The notes: a model not told the origin generated them from the sequence alone. 6,756 nucleotides of DNA from an uncultured Prevotella sp. (GCA_900550635.1 URSZ01000125.1:1-6756), one strand, 5' to 3'; shown: positions 1 through 6,373, counted from the first letter of the stretch. Numbers and translations: made by a program.

Positions 1-1
1 T

Positions 2-784
2 ATAGGCGGCTCGGTGTCGTTCGGCGACTTCTGGATGATGTGGGATCTTGCCGCCGTATCAGCGGTCCGGGCCGTTGTATGTGAAAAAGGGGCTACCGAC
101 GACCAGGCGCAGGAATTCCTGCAGCCTATCGTTGTCGACACGCACCTGCTCGGCAACCCGTGGCTCAACTATTCGGTTTACCTGAACAACATAACGCTGC
201 CCGGGGCGCTTATGATTGTGATTTTCCTGCTCACGGTTTATTCCATAGGCGTGGAACTGAAGGACAAAACGGCTTACAAATGGATTTCGCTCTCGGGCAA
301 TTCCATTTTCAACGCCGTTACCGGCAAACTGCTCCCTTACACGGCCGTGTTTTTCCTAATGGCACTTGTTTACAACCTGCTGCTCTATGGCGTGCTGCGC
401 TTTCCGTGCCATTGCGGAATGCCGGTAATGGTGGTTGTGTCGTTCCTGTTCGTGCTTGCCTCGCAGGCGCTGGGCGTTTTCTTCGTCGGGCTGCTGCCGC
501 ATTTCCGCTTTGCCATGAGTGTGGCCTCGCTGTGGGGAATACTGTCGCTTTCGATGTCGGGATTTACGTTTCCCGTTACCGAGATGTCGCCGCTGCTGAA
601 AGGCTTGTCGGTATGCTTCCCCCTGCGCCACTATTTCCTTATTTACGTAGACCAGGCCCTGAACGGCTATCCCCTTTATTACTCCTGGGGCGAGGTGCTT
701 TGGCTCATGTTGTTCCTGCTGCTTCCGCTAACGGTGCTTTACCGCCTGAAAGGCGTGCTGCTTACTTACAGATACGAACCTTGA
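2..784 (+). CDS. ABC-2 type transporter permease, C-terminal part (5' end outside window)
   Basis: The reading frame is open from the window edge, so the gene starts upstream; the GTG at 14 is only an internal codon. The visible 260 residues begin with part of a soluble extracytoplasmic domain, followed by five hydrophobic segments at roughly residues 68-88, 110-133, 140-163, 171-192 and 232-252. This is the C-terminal half of the ABC-2 permease fold (one membrane segment, a large periplasmic domain, then five segments). The stretch ending in FPLRHYFLIYVDQALNG before the last segment is typical of YhhJ/YbhR-like exporters. Such proteins form the membrane channel of an inner-membrane exporter that usually works with a HlyD-type adaptor and a TolC-type outer-membrane protein; neither is visible here. 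The next gene starts 1 bp after the stop codon, so the two are very probably co-transcribed and translationally coupled. The family call is confident; the substrate is unknown. Confidence 0.85.
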   Translation: MGGSVSFGDFWMMWDLAAVSAVRAVVCEKGATDDQAQEFLQPIVVDTHLLGNPWLNYSVYLNNITLPGALMIVIFLLTVYSIGVELKDKTAYKWISLSGNSIFNAVTGKLLPYTAVFFLMALVYNLLLYGVLRFPCHCGMPVMVVVSFLFVLASQALGVFFVGLLPHFRFAMSVASLWGILSLSMSGFTFPVTEMSPLLKGLSVCFPLRHYFLIYVDQALNGYPLYYSWGEVLWLMLFLLLPLTVLYRLKGVLLTYRYEP

Positions 785-785
785 A

Positions 786-2030
786 ATGATGTTTATGAAA
801 AAGATACTGCATTCGTTCCGGCGTTCGATAAGCGCAATGTCCTTTGTGTGGAGTCGCGAGTTGCGAACAGCCCTTCGCGACGAGGCTGTGCTGATTTTTA
901 TCGTTATAGTGCCGCTCGGCTACCCGCTGCTCTACAGTTTTATATACAACAACGAGGTGGCGCACGACGTTCCCGTAGCCGTAATCGACGACAGCGGTAC
1001 GTCGCTCTCGCGAAAGTACATCCGCTTGTGCGACGCCACCGAAAACGTTCGCGTTGCAAGCCGCTGCGCCGACTTTGAGGAAGCGCGCGAACTCATGCGC
1101 AGGCATAAGGTGTACGGAGTAGTGCATATTCCGCGCGATTTTAGCAGCAATCTCAACCAGGGCAGGCAAACTCACGTAACGGCATTTTGCGACGCAAGCT
1201 CGCTGCTTTATTACAAAGCCATTTCGCTTGCAACGATAAACGTGTCGCTCGAAATGAACGCCGACATAAAACTGCACCGCGCGCGGAACATTACCGCCCG
1301 CCAGGACGAAATAACCAGCGCGCCCCTGAGATACGAAGAAGTGAATATTTTCAATCCGGCAACAGGCATGGCAACGTTTCTGCTTCCTGCCGTGCTGATG
1401 ATGATACTTCAGCAGACGATGATGTTGGGAATAGGAGTTACGGCCGGCACGATGAAGGAACGCCACACCTTCCGCCTTTACCGCCCGTTTGCGCCGGGAT
1501 TTGCCGGCGCGGCAACGATAACTGCGGCAAGGGCGTTGATATATGTGGCGGTCTATGCCGTGATTTCAATGTATGTTCTCGGCATGGTGCCGTTGATGTT
1601 CAGATTCACCCACATAGGCCATTTTACCGACATAGCCTTGTTTATGCTGCCTTACCTTACGGCTGTTGCTTTCTTTTCAATAACGTTCTCGTATTTCATA
1701 AGAACGCGCGAGTCGTGCATGCTGCTTATAGTTTACCTTTCGCTCATATTCCTTTTTGTCAGCGGAATTTCATGGCCTGGCAGCGCCGTGCCGCCGTTCT
1801 GGAAATACATGTCTTATCTCATACCGTCAACTTTCGGGATAAACGGCTTTGTAAAACTTAACAGCGAAGGAGCACGTCTTTTCCAGGTGGCTTTCGAGTA
1901 CCGCGCGCTGTGGCTGCAGGCGATATTTTATTTCGTTACCGCGTGCGCCGTAACGCACCATGACATCAGGAAAGATTGCAGGGATTTCCGCAACGTGTCC
2001 GGGAACGGTTCGCCTGGAAAGGCACAGTGA
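786..2030 (+). CDS. ABC-2 type transporter permease (second of the pair)
   Basis: This is a complete 414-residue protein of the ABC2_membrane_3 type. A hydrophobic segment at about residues 34-54 (ending PLLYSFIYNNE) is followed by a soluble extracytoplasmic domain to about residue 195. That domain includes VPVAVIDDSGTSLSRKY and VYGVVHIPRDFS, both common in this family. Five more membrane segments lie near 196-218, 245-272, 283-305, 311-331 and 374-390. The start is ATG 786, one base after the previous stop; ATG 789 and ATG 795 are in frame and also possible. There is no clear Shine-Dalgarno sequence, which fits coupling to the upstream gene. With its neighbour it should form a heterodimeric export channel. 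No ATPase gene is seen in this part of the operon. The last codons lie inside the left arm of a terminator-like inverted repeat, so the basic, polar C-terminal tail after the final membrane segment may be poorly conserved. The substrate is unknown. Confidence 0.87.
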   Translation: MMFMKKILHSFRRSISAMSFVWSRELRTALRDEAVLIFIVIVPLGYPLLYSFIYNNEVAHDVPVAVIDDSGTSLSRKYIRLCDATENVRVASRCADFEEARELMRRHKVYGVVHIPRDFSSNLNQGRQTHVTAFCDASSLLYYKAISLATINVSLEMNADIKLHRARNITARQDEITSAPLRYEEVNIFNPATGMATFLLPAVLMMILQQTMMLGIGVTAGTMKERHTFRLYRPFAPGFAGAATITAARALIYVAVYAVISMYVLGMVPLMFRFTHIGHFTDIALFMLPYLTAVAFFSITFSYFIRTRESCMLLIVYLSLIFLFVSGISWPGSAVPPFWKYMSYLIPSTFGINGFVKLNSEGARLFQVAFEYRALWLQAIFYFVTACAVTHHDIRKDCRDFRNVSGNGSPGKAQ

Positions 2031-2056
2031 TTCTTCCCGTCGTTTCCTGTGCCTTT
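2018..2056. terminator. Probable bidirectional terminator between convergent genes
   Basis: The sequence AAAGGCACAG (2018-2027) is repeated inverted as CTGTGCCTTT (2047-2056), giving a perfect 10-bp stem with a 19-base loop. It spans the stop codon of the permease gene and ends one base before the stop codon of the convergent MFS gene. In either direction the stem ends in TTT. The U tract is short and the loop long, so termination strength is uncertain, but the position between two convergent genes supports the call. Confidence 0.65.
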
Positions 2057-2057
2057 G

Positions 2058-3265
2058 TCAGGCCCTGCGTTTTTTCACGGCAAACACGATGCAGGCAGCG
2101 AGCGCGAAATACGCGCCGTTAAGGTAAGAACAGGCATATCCTCCTCCGTCTCCTGCAATGTAGCTCCCCAAGAAGATACCGATTCCTATGCCCAAGTCCC
2201 AGCTTGTAAGGAAAGTGGATGTTGCTACTCCCCGTTTGTTTGCCGGGGCTTTGCGCACGAAGAGCGTGTTGAATGCAGGGTGCAGCACGCCGTATGAAAG
2301 TCCGAGCAGCAAAGCCACGGACAGGTAGACGGCTACTGCCGTTTGCATGTCGTTTGCGGCCATTGCGCCTACGCTGTGTAGCGCGAAGTAAGCGGCTGCT
2401 GCCAATGCCAGAGCGCAAATTATGGGTTTGCCCGTGCCGTGCCTGTCTACCCATTTGCCTGCCAACAGGCGGGCAAGCCCGAGCCCCGCGGCCATGGAAG
2501 TGAAGAACAGGCCCGCGTTTCCTTCAAGTTTTATTTCGGCGGCATAGCTTGCGGCGTAGGCCGTAGTCATGCCATAAGGTACCGAGACGAGCAGCAGCGC
2601 CAAGGCCTCCCATGCGCTGTTGGCAAGGAACAGCATACCGGGTTCAAGGCGCGGCCTTGTGCGACGTACCCGCTCTGGAACTTTCACGCCGGCAGCCATA
2701 GCCAACCCCATGAGGCAGCAGGCCGAGAGTATGGCAAATACTGTGCCGCAAGAAAGGCTGCCGTACATTGCCAGGCCTGCTATCGGGCCGAGGCACATCG
2801 AGAGCGTGTTTGCCAGGCCGTAATAGCCTAACCCTTCTCCCAGCCTGTGCTGCGGCACAACCTCGGAAACGATAGTCGTTCCCGCCACGCTCGCCATACC
2901 GAAGCCAGGCCGTGCAGGAAACGCAGTGCGGCGAACAGCAGCAACAGCGACGTTACGGCATAGCCGCAGAATACCAGCATGAAAGCGCAGTATCCTATGA
3001 GGTAGAGCGGCCTTTGGCGGAAAGCGTCGAGCATGTAGCCTGCTATGGGGCGCACTATTATGCAGGCAGCCGAGTAAACCGACAGCACAAGCCCCACGGC
3101 CGAATGCCCGGCCTTGAATGTGGCGGCCAAATAGAACGGCAGTATAGGCATGAGCGCGTAAAAGGCGAAGAACATCATGAAGTTCGCCCCGGCAAGCAGG
3201 CAGAAATCCTTTGTTATCAGGCGTTCCGCCCGCGTTTGCGCGCCGTGTGTTTCCATGTCCGTCAT
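2058..3265 (-). pseudogene. Major facilitator superfamily transporter, interrupted by a one-base frameshift
   Basis: Two overlapping - strand frames together encode one 12-segment MFS carrier. The first runs from ATG 3265 (MTDMETHG...) for 121 codons to RFLHGLA. It contains the motif A region GYMLDAFRQR at residues 76-85, after the second membrane segment. It then leaves the family pattern and stops at 2828. The second frame takes over at FGMASVAGTTIVSE (from 2903) and continues for 281 residues to the stop at 2058. Joined, they read RFLHGLA-FGMASVAG, a normal family sequence, and give about 402 residues, the usual length. The join needs one extra base: codon GCT (2905-2903) and codon TTC (2903-2901) share base 2903, as if a T had been lost from a TTT run. 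There is no canonical -1 slippery heptamer, so programmed frameshifting is unlikely. Both halves are otherwise intact, so the lesion is recent or a sequencing error. Likely role if intact: proton-driven efflux or uptake of a small molecule, substrate unknown. In-frame upstream starts exist, but ATG 3265, preceded by an A-rich leader, suits the family best. Confidence 0.85.
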
Positions 3266-3339
3266 TTTTTTGTAAAAATAATGGAATCTTGGCTGCGGAA
3301 CAAGCAAAACGCAAGTTTTCATCCCCGCGCCAAGCGTGA

Positions 3340-3375
3340 TTTGGCCTCGTGCTAACGGAATATTCCGTAACTTTG
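3340..3375 (+). promoter_or_regulatory. Bacteroidetes-type promoter of miaB
   Basis: TAACTTTG at 3368-3375 matches the Bacteroidetes -7 consensus TAnnTTTG exactly and is followed by C, as is common. A TTTG at 3340-3343 could be the -33 element; the 24-base spacing is slightly longer than usual. Transcription would start at about 3382, giving a leader of roughly 12 bases before ATG 3394. This supports that ATG over the in-frame upstream start at 3349, which lies upstream of the -7 box. Confidence 0.7.
3355..3368. promoter_or_regulatory. Perfect 14-bp palindrome, candidate operator
   Basis: ACGGAATATTCCGT reads the same on both strands. It lies between the -33-like and -7 elements of the miaB promoter and shares its last base with the -7 box. 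A protein bound here would block RNA polymerase. The site is also about 90 bp upstream of the divergent MFS gene. No regulator is recognised for it. Confidence 0.4.
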
Positions 3376-3393
3376 CGGCGAAATTCACATGTT

Positions 3394-4746
3394 ATGGCAA
3401 AGAAACTTTACATCGAGACATACGGCTGCCAGATGAACGTGGCCGACAGCGAGGTGGTCGCCTCTATAATGAAGTCGGCCGATTACGACGTGTGCACCGA
3501 CATCTCCGGTGCCGACGCCGTGTTCCTCAACACCTGTTCCGTGCGCGAGAACGCCGAGCAGAAAATCTACAACCGGCTCGAAGCGCTCAACGCCTTGCGC
3601 CGCAGCCGCAAGGGCAGGCTTATTATCGGCGTGCTCGGCTGCATGGCCGAACGCACCAAGGAGGATTTGCTCGACAACCACCACGCCGACCTCGTGGCCG
3701 GGCCTGATTCATATCTCATGCTGCCGCAGCTCATAGCCGAAGCCGAGAACGGGCAGAAGGCTATAAACGTAGAGCTTTCCACGGCCGAAACTTATTCCGA
3801 TGTCATACCCGAGCGCGTGTGCGGAAACCATATTTCGGGTTTCGTAAGCATTACGCGCGGGTGCAACAACTTTTGCCACTACTGCATTGTGCCTTATGTA
3901 AGGGGGCGCGAGCGTTCGCGCTCGCCGCAGAGTATCCTGGCCGAAGTGCGCGACCTCGCAAGCCACGGATACAAGGAAGTAACGCTCCTGGGGCAGAACG
4001 TAAACTCCTACCGTTACCTTTCCGGCAATGACGCAAACGGAACACAGGGCGAGGTTACGTTTCCCGTGCTGTTGCGCATGGTGGCGCGCGCCGTGCCGGG
4101 CATGAGAGTGCGCTTTACAACGTCGCACCCCAAGGACATGAGCGACGACACGCTGCGCGTAATAGCCGAAGAGCCCAACGTTTGCCGCCACATACACCTT
4201 CCCGTGCAGAGCGGAAGCAACCGCATACTCGAACTGATGAACCGCAAGTACACGCGCGAGTGGTACCTTGGGCGAGTGGAAGCCATACGCCGCATTGTGC
4301 CCGGCTGCGGCCTGTCTACCGACATCTTTGCCGGATATTGCAGCGAAACGGAGGACGACCACAGGCTTTCGCTCGAACTAATGGAGCAGTGTGCCTACGA
4401 TTCGGCCTTCATGTTCAAGTACAGCGAGCGCCCCGGCACATACGCCGCACGCCATTTCGAGGACGACGTGCCCGAGGAGGTGAAAGTGCGCCGTCTCAAC
4501 GAACTTATCGCCCTGCAAAACCGCCTCTCGCTCGAGGCCAACGAGAAATGCGTGGGCTCCACGTTCGAAGTCCTGGTCGAAGGCGTGAGTAAACGCAGCC
4601 GCGAGCAGCTGTTCGGCCGCACGGAGCAGAACAAGGTGGTTGTGTTCAACCGCGGCGGCGCGCATATAGGCGATTTTGTGAAGGTGAAAGTGCTTTCCGC
4701 AACGTCGGCCACACTGCTCGGCGAGATGGTAAACGAGGGAGAGTGA
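3394..4746 (+). CDS. miaB: tRNA-2-methylthio-N6-dimethylallyladenosine synthase (MiaB)
   Basis: MiaB is a cytoplasmic radical-SAM enzyme that adds a methylthio group to C2 of i6A at position 37 of tRNAs reading UNN codons, completing ms2i6A. The 450-residue protein has the full family architecture. The N-terminal methylthiotransferase domain carries three cluster-binding cysteines: C12 (ETYGCQMN), C48 (NTCSVRENA) and C83 (GVLGCMAE). The radical-SAM domain has the CxxxCxxC motif at C157, C161 and C164 (RGCNNFCHYCIVPYVRGRE). Further family blocks are LGQNVNSY, FTTSHPKD, HLPVQSGSN and MFKYSERPGTYA. A TRAM RNA-binding domain covers about residues 381-446. NTCSVRENA and CIVPYVRGRE point to MiaB rather than RimO or MtaB. 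The start at ATG 3394 (MAKKLYIETYGC) fits the family, and the promoter lies just upstream. The gene appears monocistronic, with its own promoter and a terminator at the stop codon. All key residues are present. Confidence 0.97.
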   Translation: MAKKLYIETYGCQMNVADSEVVASIMKSADYDVCTDISGADAVFLNTCSVRENAEQKIYNRLEALNALRRSRKGRLIIGVLGCMAERTKEDLLDNHHADLVAGPDSYLMLPQLIAEAENGQKAINVELSTAETYSDVIPERVCGNHISGFVSITRGCNNFCHYCIVPYVRGRERSRSPQSILAEVRDLASHGYKEVTLLGQNVNSYRYLSGNDANGTQGEVTFPVLLRMVARAVPGMRVRFTTSHPKDMSDDTLRVIAEEPNVCRHIHLPVQSGSNRILELMNRKYTREWYLGRVEAIRRIVPGCGLSTDIFAGYCSETEDDHRLSLELMEQCAYDSAFMFKYSERPGTYAARHFEDDVPEEVKVRRLNELIALQNRLSLEANEKCVGSTFEVLVEGVSKRSREQLFGRTEQNKVVVFNRGGAHIGDFVKVKVLSATSATLLGEMVNEGE

Positions 4747-4760
4747 TTCCTCTCCCTTTT
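4736..4760 (+). terminator. Rho-independent terminator of miaB
   Basis: GGGAGAG (4737-4743) pairs with CTCTCCC (4750-4756) around a 6-base loop; an A-T pair can be added at 4736/4757. The stem is followed by TTTT (4757-4760). It overlaps the last codons and stop codon of miaB. Confidence 0.75.
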
Positions 4761-4869
4761 CCTGTTGCAATTTCCTCTAAAATAATCTGCGTATGCACCG
4801 CCGGGGAATGCGTGTCTCTTGTTGTCCGCATTTTTTGACCCGGTTTTCATGCGCGTTTTCAGGGGATAA

Positions 4870-4932
4870 AAAATATGTCCGACATATTTCAAAATAGGTC
4901 GGACATATTTTAAAATATCTCAGACATATTTT
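4870..4932. repeat. Three tandem 21-bp units, each a 19-bp palindrome (candidate operator array)
   Basis: Units lie at 4870-4890, 4891-4911 and 4912-4932 with no gaps. Unit 1 contains a perfect palindrome at 4871-4889, AAATATGTC-C-GACATATTT. Units 2 and 3 each keep the right arm GACATATTT exactly and have one mismatch in the left arm (AAATAGGTC and AAATATCTC). The central bases are C, G and A. The 21-bp period is two helical turns, placing all three sites on the same face of the DNA. The intervals between palindromes are also near-symmetric, so six half-sites alternate in direction. This fits cooperative binding by a dimeric regulator; the binding protein is not recognised. The stems have only one central base, so an RNA hairpin role is less likely. 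Period and copy number also resemble plasmid iterons, but nothing else here suggests a replication origin. Confidence 0.85.
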
Positions 4933-4939
4933 TTCTTTG
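4932..4939 (+). promoter_or_regulatory. Possible -7 box just downstream of the palindrome array
   Basis: TTTCTTTG matches TAnnTTTG except for T in place of A at the second position and is followed by C. It abuts the third palindrome, so the array would cover the -33 region. A purine-rich AAAGGGAG and an ATG (4958) follow at suitable distances. The box is AT-rich and could occur by chance. Confidence 0.3.
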
Positions 4940-5066
4940 CTCCAAAGGGAGTATAATATGCTGAAAATTAGTTTTCATTTTTCGGGTACGGAAAACGCCG
5001 TTTTTCCGCCATTTTGCATACCTGTGAAACGCACGTTTTTCAAAGCTCCGGATATGGCCGCAAGCA

Positions 5067-5082
5067 CGGGCAATCATGCCCG
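5067..5082 (-). terminator. Small hairpin downstream of the 5093-5398 gene, possible terminator
   Basis: On the - strand, CGGGCA and TGCCCG form a perfect 6-bp stem with a TGAT loop, 10 bases after the stop codon at 5093-5095. No U tract follows, so it may be only a 3'-end stabilising hairpin. Confidence 0.3.
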
Positions 5083-5092
5083 CCGCGAGGCG

Positions 5093-5398
5093 TCAGCGTT
5101 TGCGGCAGCCGTATATGGCAGCACCCGTCCAGGCGGCAAGCGCCACGAGCGCACCCGTCGATTCCGCGCTGGCGCACACGAGCATGAAAGCCGAGAGCTG
5201 CGCGTTTATGAAATGGAGCGTGCGGCGCGGTGTTACCGGCTCTTCGAGCAGTTTGGAATACAGGGCCGCCAGCTTCACTACCGGTACGGATGACTCTGCG
5301 GCACGGAGCACCGCGTTGAGCGCGCGTTTCAGTGATACCTGCGGGAGAGTGCGCTGCGCCGGCATGGCGCTGTTGCTGAAAGTGAGTGTCTTTTTCAT
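5093..5398 (-). CDS. Small protein of unknown function with hydrophobic C-terminus
   Basis: This 101-residue protein starts MKKTLTFSNS at ATG 5398. I do not recognise a named family or domain. The N-terminal half is basic and probably helical, including SLKRALNAVLRAAE (22-35) and VVKLAALYSKLLEE (40-53). PRRTLHFINAQLSA (58-70) leads into hydrophobic stretches at about 64-78 and 81-97, and the protein ends in the basic tail CRKR. It may be a small membrane-associated protein with its N-terminus in the cytoplasm. It follows the WYL regulator gene on the same strand after 63 bp, so read-through is possible, but the gap holds two inverted repeats and a -7-like box that suggest separate control. 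Calling it real rests on sensible composition, a good start context and the position; the + strand frames over the same DNA look like shadows rich in Arg, Ala and Ser. Confidence 0.6.
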   Translation of the reverse strand: MKKTLTFSNSAMPAQRTLPQVSLKRALNAVLRAAESSVPVVKLAALYSKLLEEPVTPRRTLHFINAQLSAFMLVCASAESTGALVALAAWTGAAIYGCRKR

Positions 5399-5399
5399 G

Positions 5400-5433
5400 T
5401 TGCTTCGTTTAAAGGTTTGTTTTTACGAAGCAA
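5400..5433. promoter_or_regulatory. 9-bp inverted repeat adjoining the start codon of the small gene
   Basis: TTGCTTCGT (5400-5408) and ACGAAGCAA (5425-5433) are perfect inverted arms 16 bases apart. On the - strand the proximal arm ends one base before the ATG at 5398, and the distal arm overlaps a -7-like TTCCTTTG (5438-5431; one mismatch to TAnnTTTG). It could be a DNA operator over the transcription start, or a leader hairpin limiting ribosome access if transcription comes through from the regulator gene. Confidence 0.45.
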
Positions 5434-5447
5434 AGGAACTTTTTGTC

Positions 5448-5466
5448 TGTGACAGTCTGCGTCACA
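5448..5466. promoter_or_regulatory. Palindrome TGTGAC-N7-GTCACA overlapping the regulator's stop codon
   Basis: Perfect 6-bp arms, TGTGAC at 5448-5453 and GTCACA at 5461-5466, flank a 7-base spacer. The site covers the stop codon of the WYL-type gene and lies upstream of the -7-like box of the small gene. It resembles a CRP half-site pair, but the spacing between TGTGA and TCACA is 9 rather than 6, so it is not a standard CRP site. It may be an operator for the downstream gene or a weak terminator stem. Confidence 0.3.
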
Positions 5467-6373
5467 AACCGAATTTCTTTGTTAAAAGTGCAGCTTCGCG
5501 GGCGATATGTTCCTTGAACTCCGCCGGTTCTACGATTTCCACCTCCGAATGCAGCCCGAGCACAAAGCGTCCTATGCCGCAAAAGTCGCACACCCGGGTG
5601 TCGAGCATGAAATCCCCGCCGTCCGCAGGCGCAATGCAGGCAGCGGCAGCCGGGCGTTCCTCGCGCAGGATTCGTGCGGCGCGCCCCGTAAGCCTTAGCA
5701 CCACGCGGCGTGTCTCTTTGCCCGAGAAGCCGAACAGGTCGGTGTAATAACTCTCGTGCCTGCCGGTATTGCTCCACATAAGGTCGAGCACTATCACCTC
5801 CTCGGCGCGGGCCACCTTGAATGTCTTGTTCTCGCCGCTTGCCAGCTCGTAGCAGCGCACGTCGTCGTTCGAGTTAAGGAATGCGAAAGGCTCAACCGTT
5901 CGGTCGGCCACGCTACCGCCGTGCAGCGAGTGGTAGTTCTTGAGCACCGCCACGCGGTGCAGCTTAACTGCCTCGTACAGCTGCGACAGGTTGCGCGCCG
6001 TGCGGCGGTCGGCCTCGGGTTCTTCGAGCACGCGGTAGTTGTAAATGCGCCCGATTTTGTTGCGCAGGCTGCGCAGTTGCATGCTGTTGCCGCCCGCCGA
6101 GGCGAGCAGGCCGGCTATTACGGCGGCCTCTTCTTCAGAGAACGACACGTTGTCGGAAATCTCCCTTATGAAAGGCGAATCGCGGCTTATGCGGAACACG
6201 TCGCCCGACTGCTCAACGCTGAACAAGGCCGATTCCTTGAAAGTGCGTATGTACCTGTACACGGTGCGCCGGCTCATGCCCAATCGCCGGGCCACCTGCT
6301 CCACGTTGAGCGAGATGTTGCCCGCAAGCATGGACATCAGCTTCAGCTGGCGGTTGAATTTTTCGAGTTCCAT
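5462..6373 (-). CDS. HTH and WYL-domain transcriptional regulator
   Basis: The 303-residue protein has a DeoR/HTH_11-like winged helix at about residues 3-60. LNVEQVARRLGMSRRTVYRYIRTFKE contains the helix-turn-helix, with the recognition helix near 33-47. A WYL ligand-sensing domain follows at about 134-200 (YHSLHGG, RTVEPFAFLNSNDDVRCYEL, FKVARAEEV), then a C-terminal WCX-type domain to the end. The Trp-Tyr-Leu signature is degenerate here: CYEL at 174-177 stands in for the usual WYL segment. Proteins of this class are cytoplasmic DNA-binding regulators; the WYL domain is thought to bind nucleotides or other small ligands. The start at ATG 6373 (MELEKFNRQLKLM) is preferred because family members begin just before the first helix. 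An in-frame ATG at 6421 would add 16 polar residues. It is divergent from the glycosidase gene and upstream of the small gene on the same strand; either could be its target, inferred from position only. Confidence 0.87.
   Translation of the reverse strand: MELEKFNRQLKLMSMLAGNISLNVEQVARRLGMSRRTVYRYIRTFKESALFSVEQSGDVFRISRDSPFIREISDNVSFSEEEAAVIAGLLASAGGNSMQLRSLRNKIGRIYNYRVLEEPEADRRTARNLSQLYEAVKLHRVAVLKNYHSLHGGSVADRTVEPFAFLNSNDDVRCYELASGENKTFKVARAEEVIVLDLMWSNTGRHESYYTDLFGFSGKETRRVVLRLTGRAARILREERPAAAACIAPADGGDFMLDTRVCDFCGIGRFVLGLHSEVEIVEPAEFKEHIAREAALLTKKFGL

Larger units (their letters stand above)
4761..5092. other. AT-rich intergenic region without a convincing gene
   Basis: This stretch between convergent genes holds the palindrome array (4870-4932), a -7-like box and a small hairpin near 5067-5082, each described separately. 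A possible + strand reading frame starts at ATG 4958 (MLKISFHFSGTENAVF...), preceded by AAAGGGAG at 4944-4951, a better Shine-Dalgarno than most in this window. It would run to 5293 (111 residues), but from 5093 on it is antisense to the small - strand gene. Only its first 45 codons are independent sequence. It is not called as a gene because the product has no recognised family or domain. Confidence 0.5.

Noticed and set aside
762..1466. Long - strand reading frame of 234 codons opposite the second permease gene
   Set aside because: Its product is rich in His, Arg and Cys with no recognisable domain, while the + strand frame is a clear ABC-2 permease. It is a shadow.
2828..2905. Programmed -1 ribosomal frameshifting in the MFS gene
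   Set aside because: The shift site reads CTG GCT TCG on the coding strand and lacks an X-XXY-YYZ slippery heptamer, and MFS carriers are not known to be made this way.
3709..4362. Long - strand reading frame of 217 codons opposite miaB
   Set aside because: The + strand frame is an unmistakable MiaB with all cysteine motifs; the antisense product has no family features.
4870..4932. The three repeats as a CRISPR array
   Set aside because: The units are contiguous with no unique spacers, far shorter than CRISPR repeat-spacer units, and no cas gene is present.
4952..4957. TATAAT as a sigma-70 -10 box
   Set aside because: It lies directly before ATG 4958, and Bacteroidetes promoters use TAnnTTTG rather than the enterobacterial -10 consensus. 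It is more likely the spacer between the ribosome site and the start codon.
4988..5007. GGAAAA/TTTTCC inverted repeat as a terminator
   Set aside because: The stem is AT-rich and has no U tract in either direction. It is not convincing as more than chance pairing.
5076..5747. + strand reading frame of 223 codons across the small gene and the end of the regulator
   Set aside because: It is dominated by Ser, Ala and Arg and crosses the boundary of two - strand genes, including their intergenic palindromes. It is best explained as a shadow.
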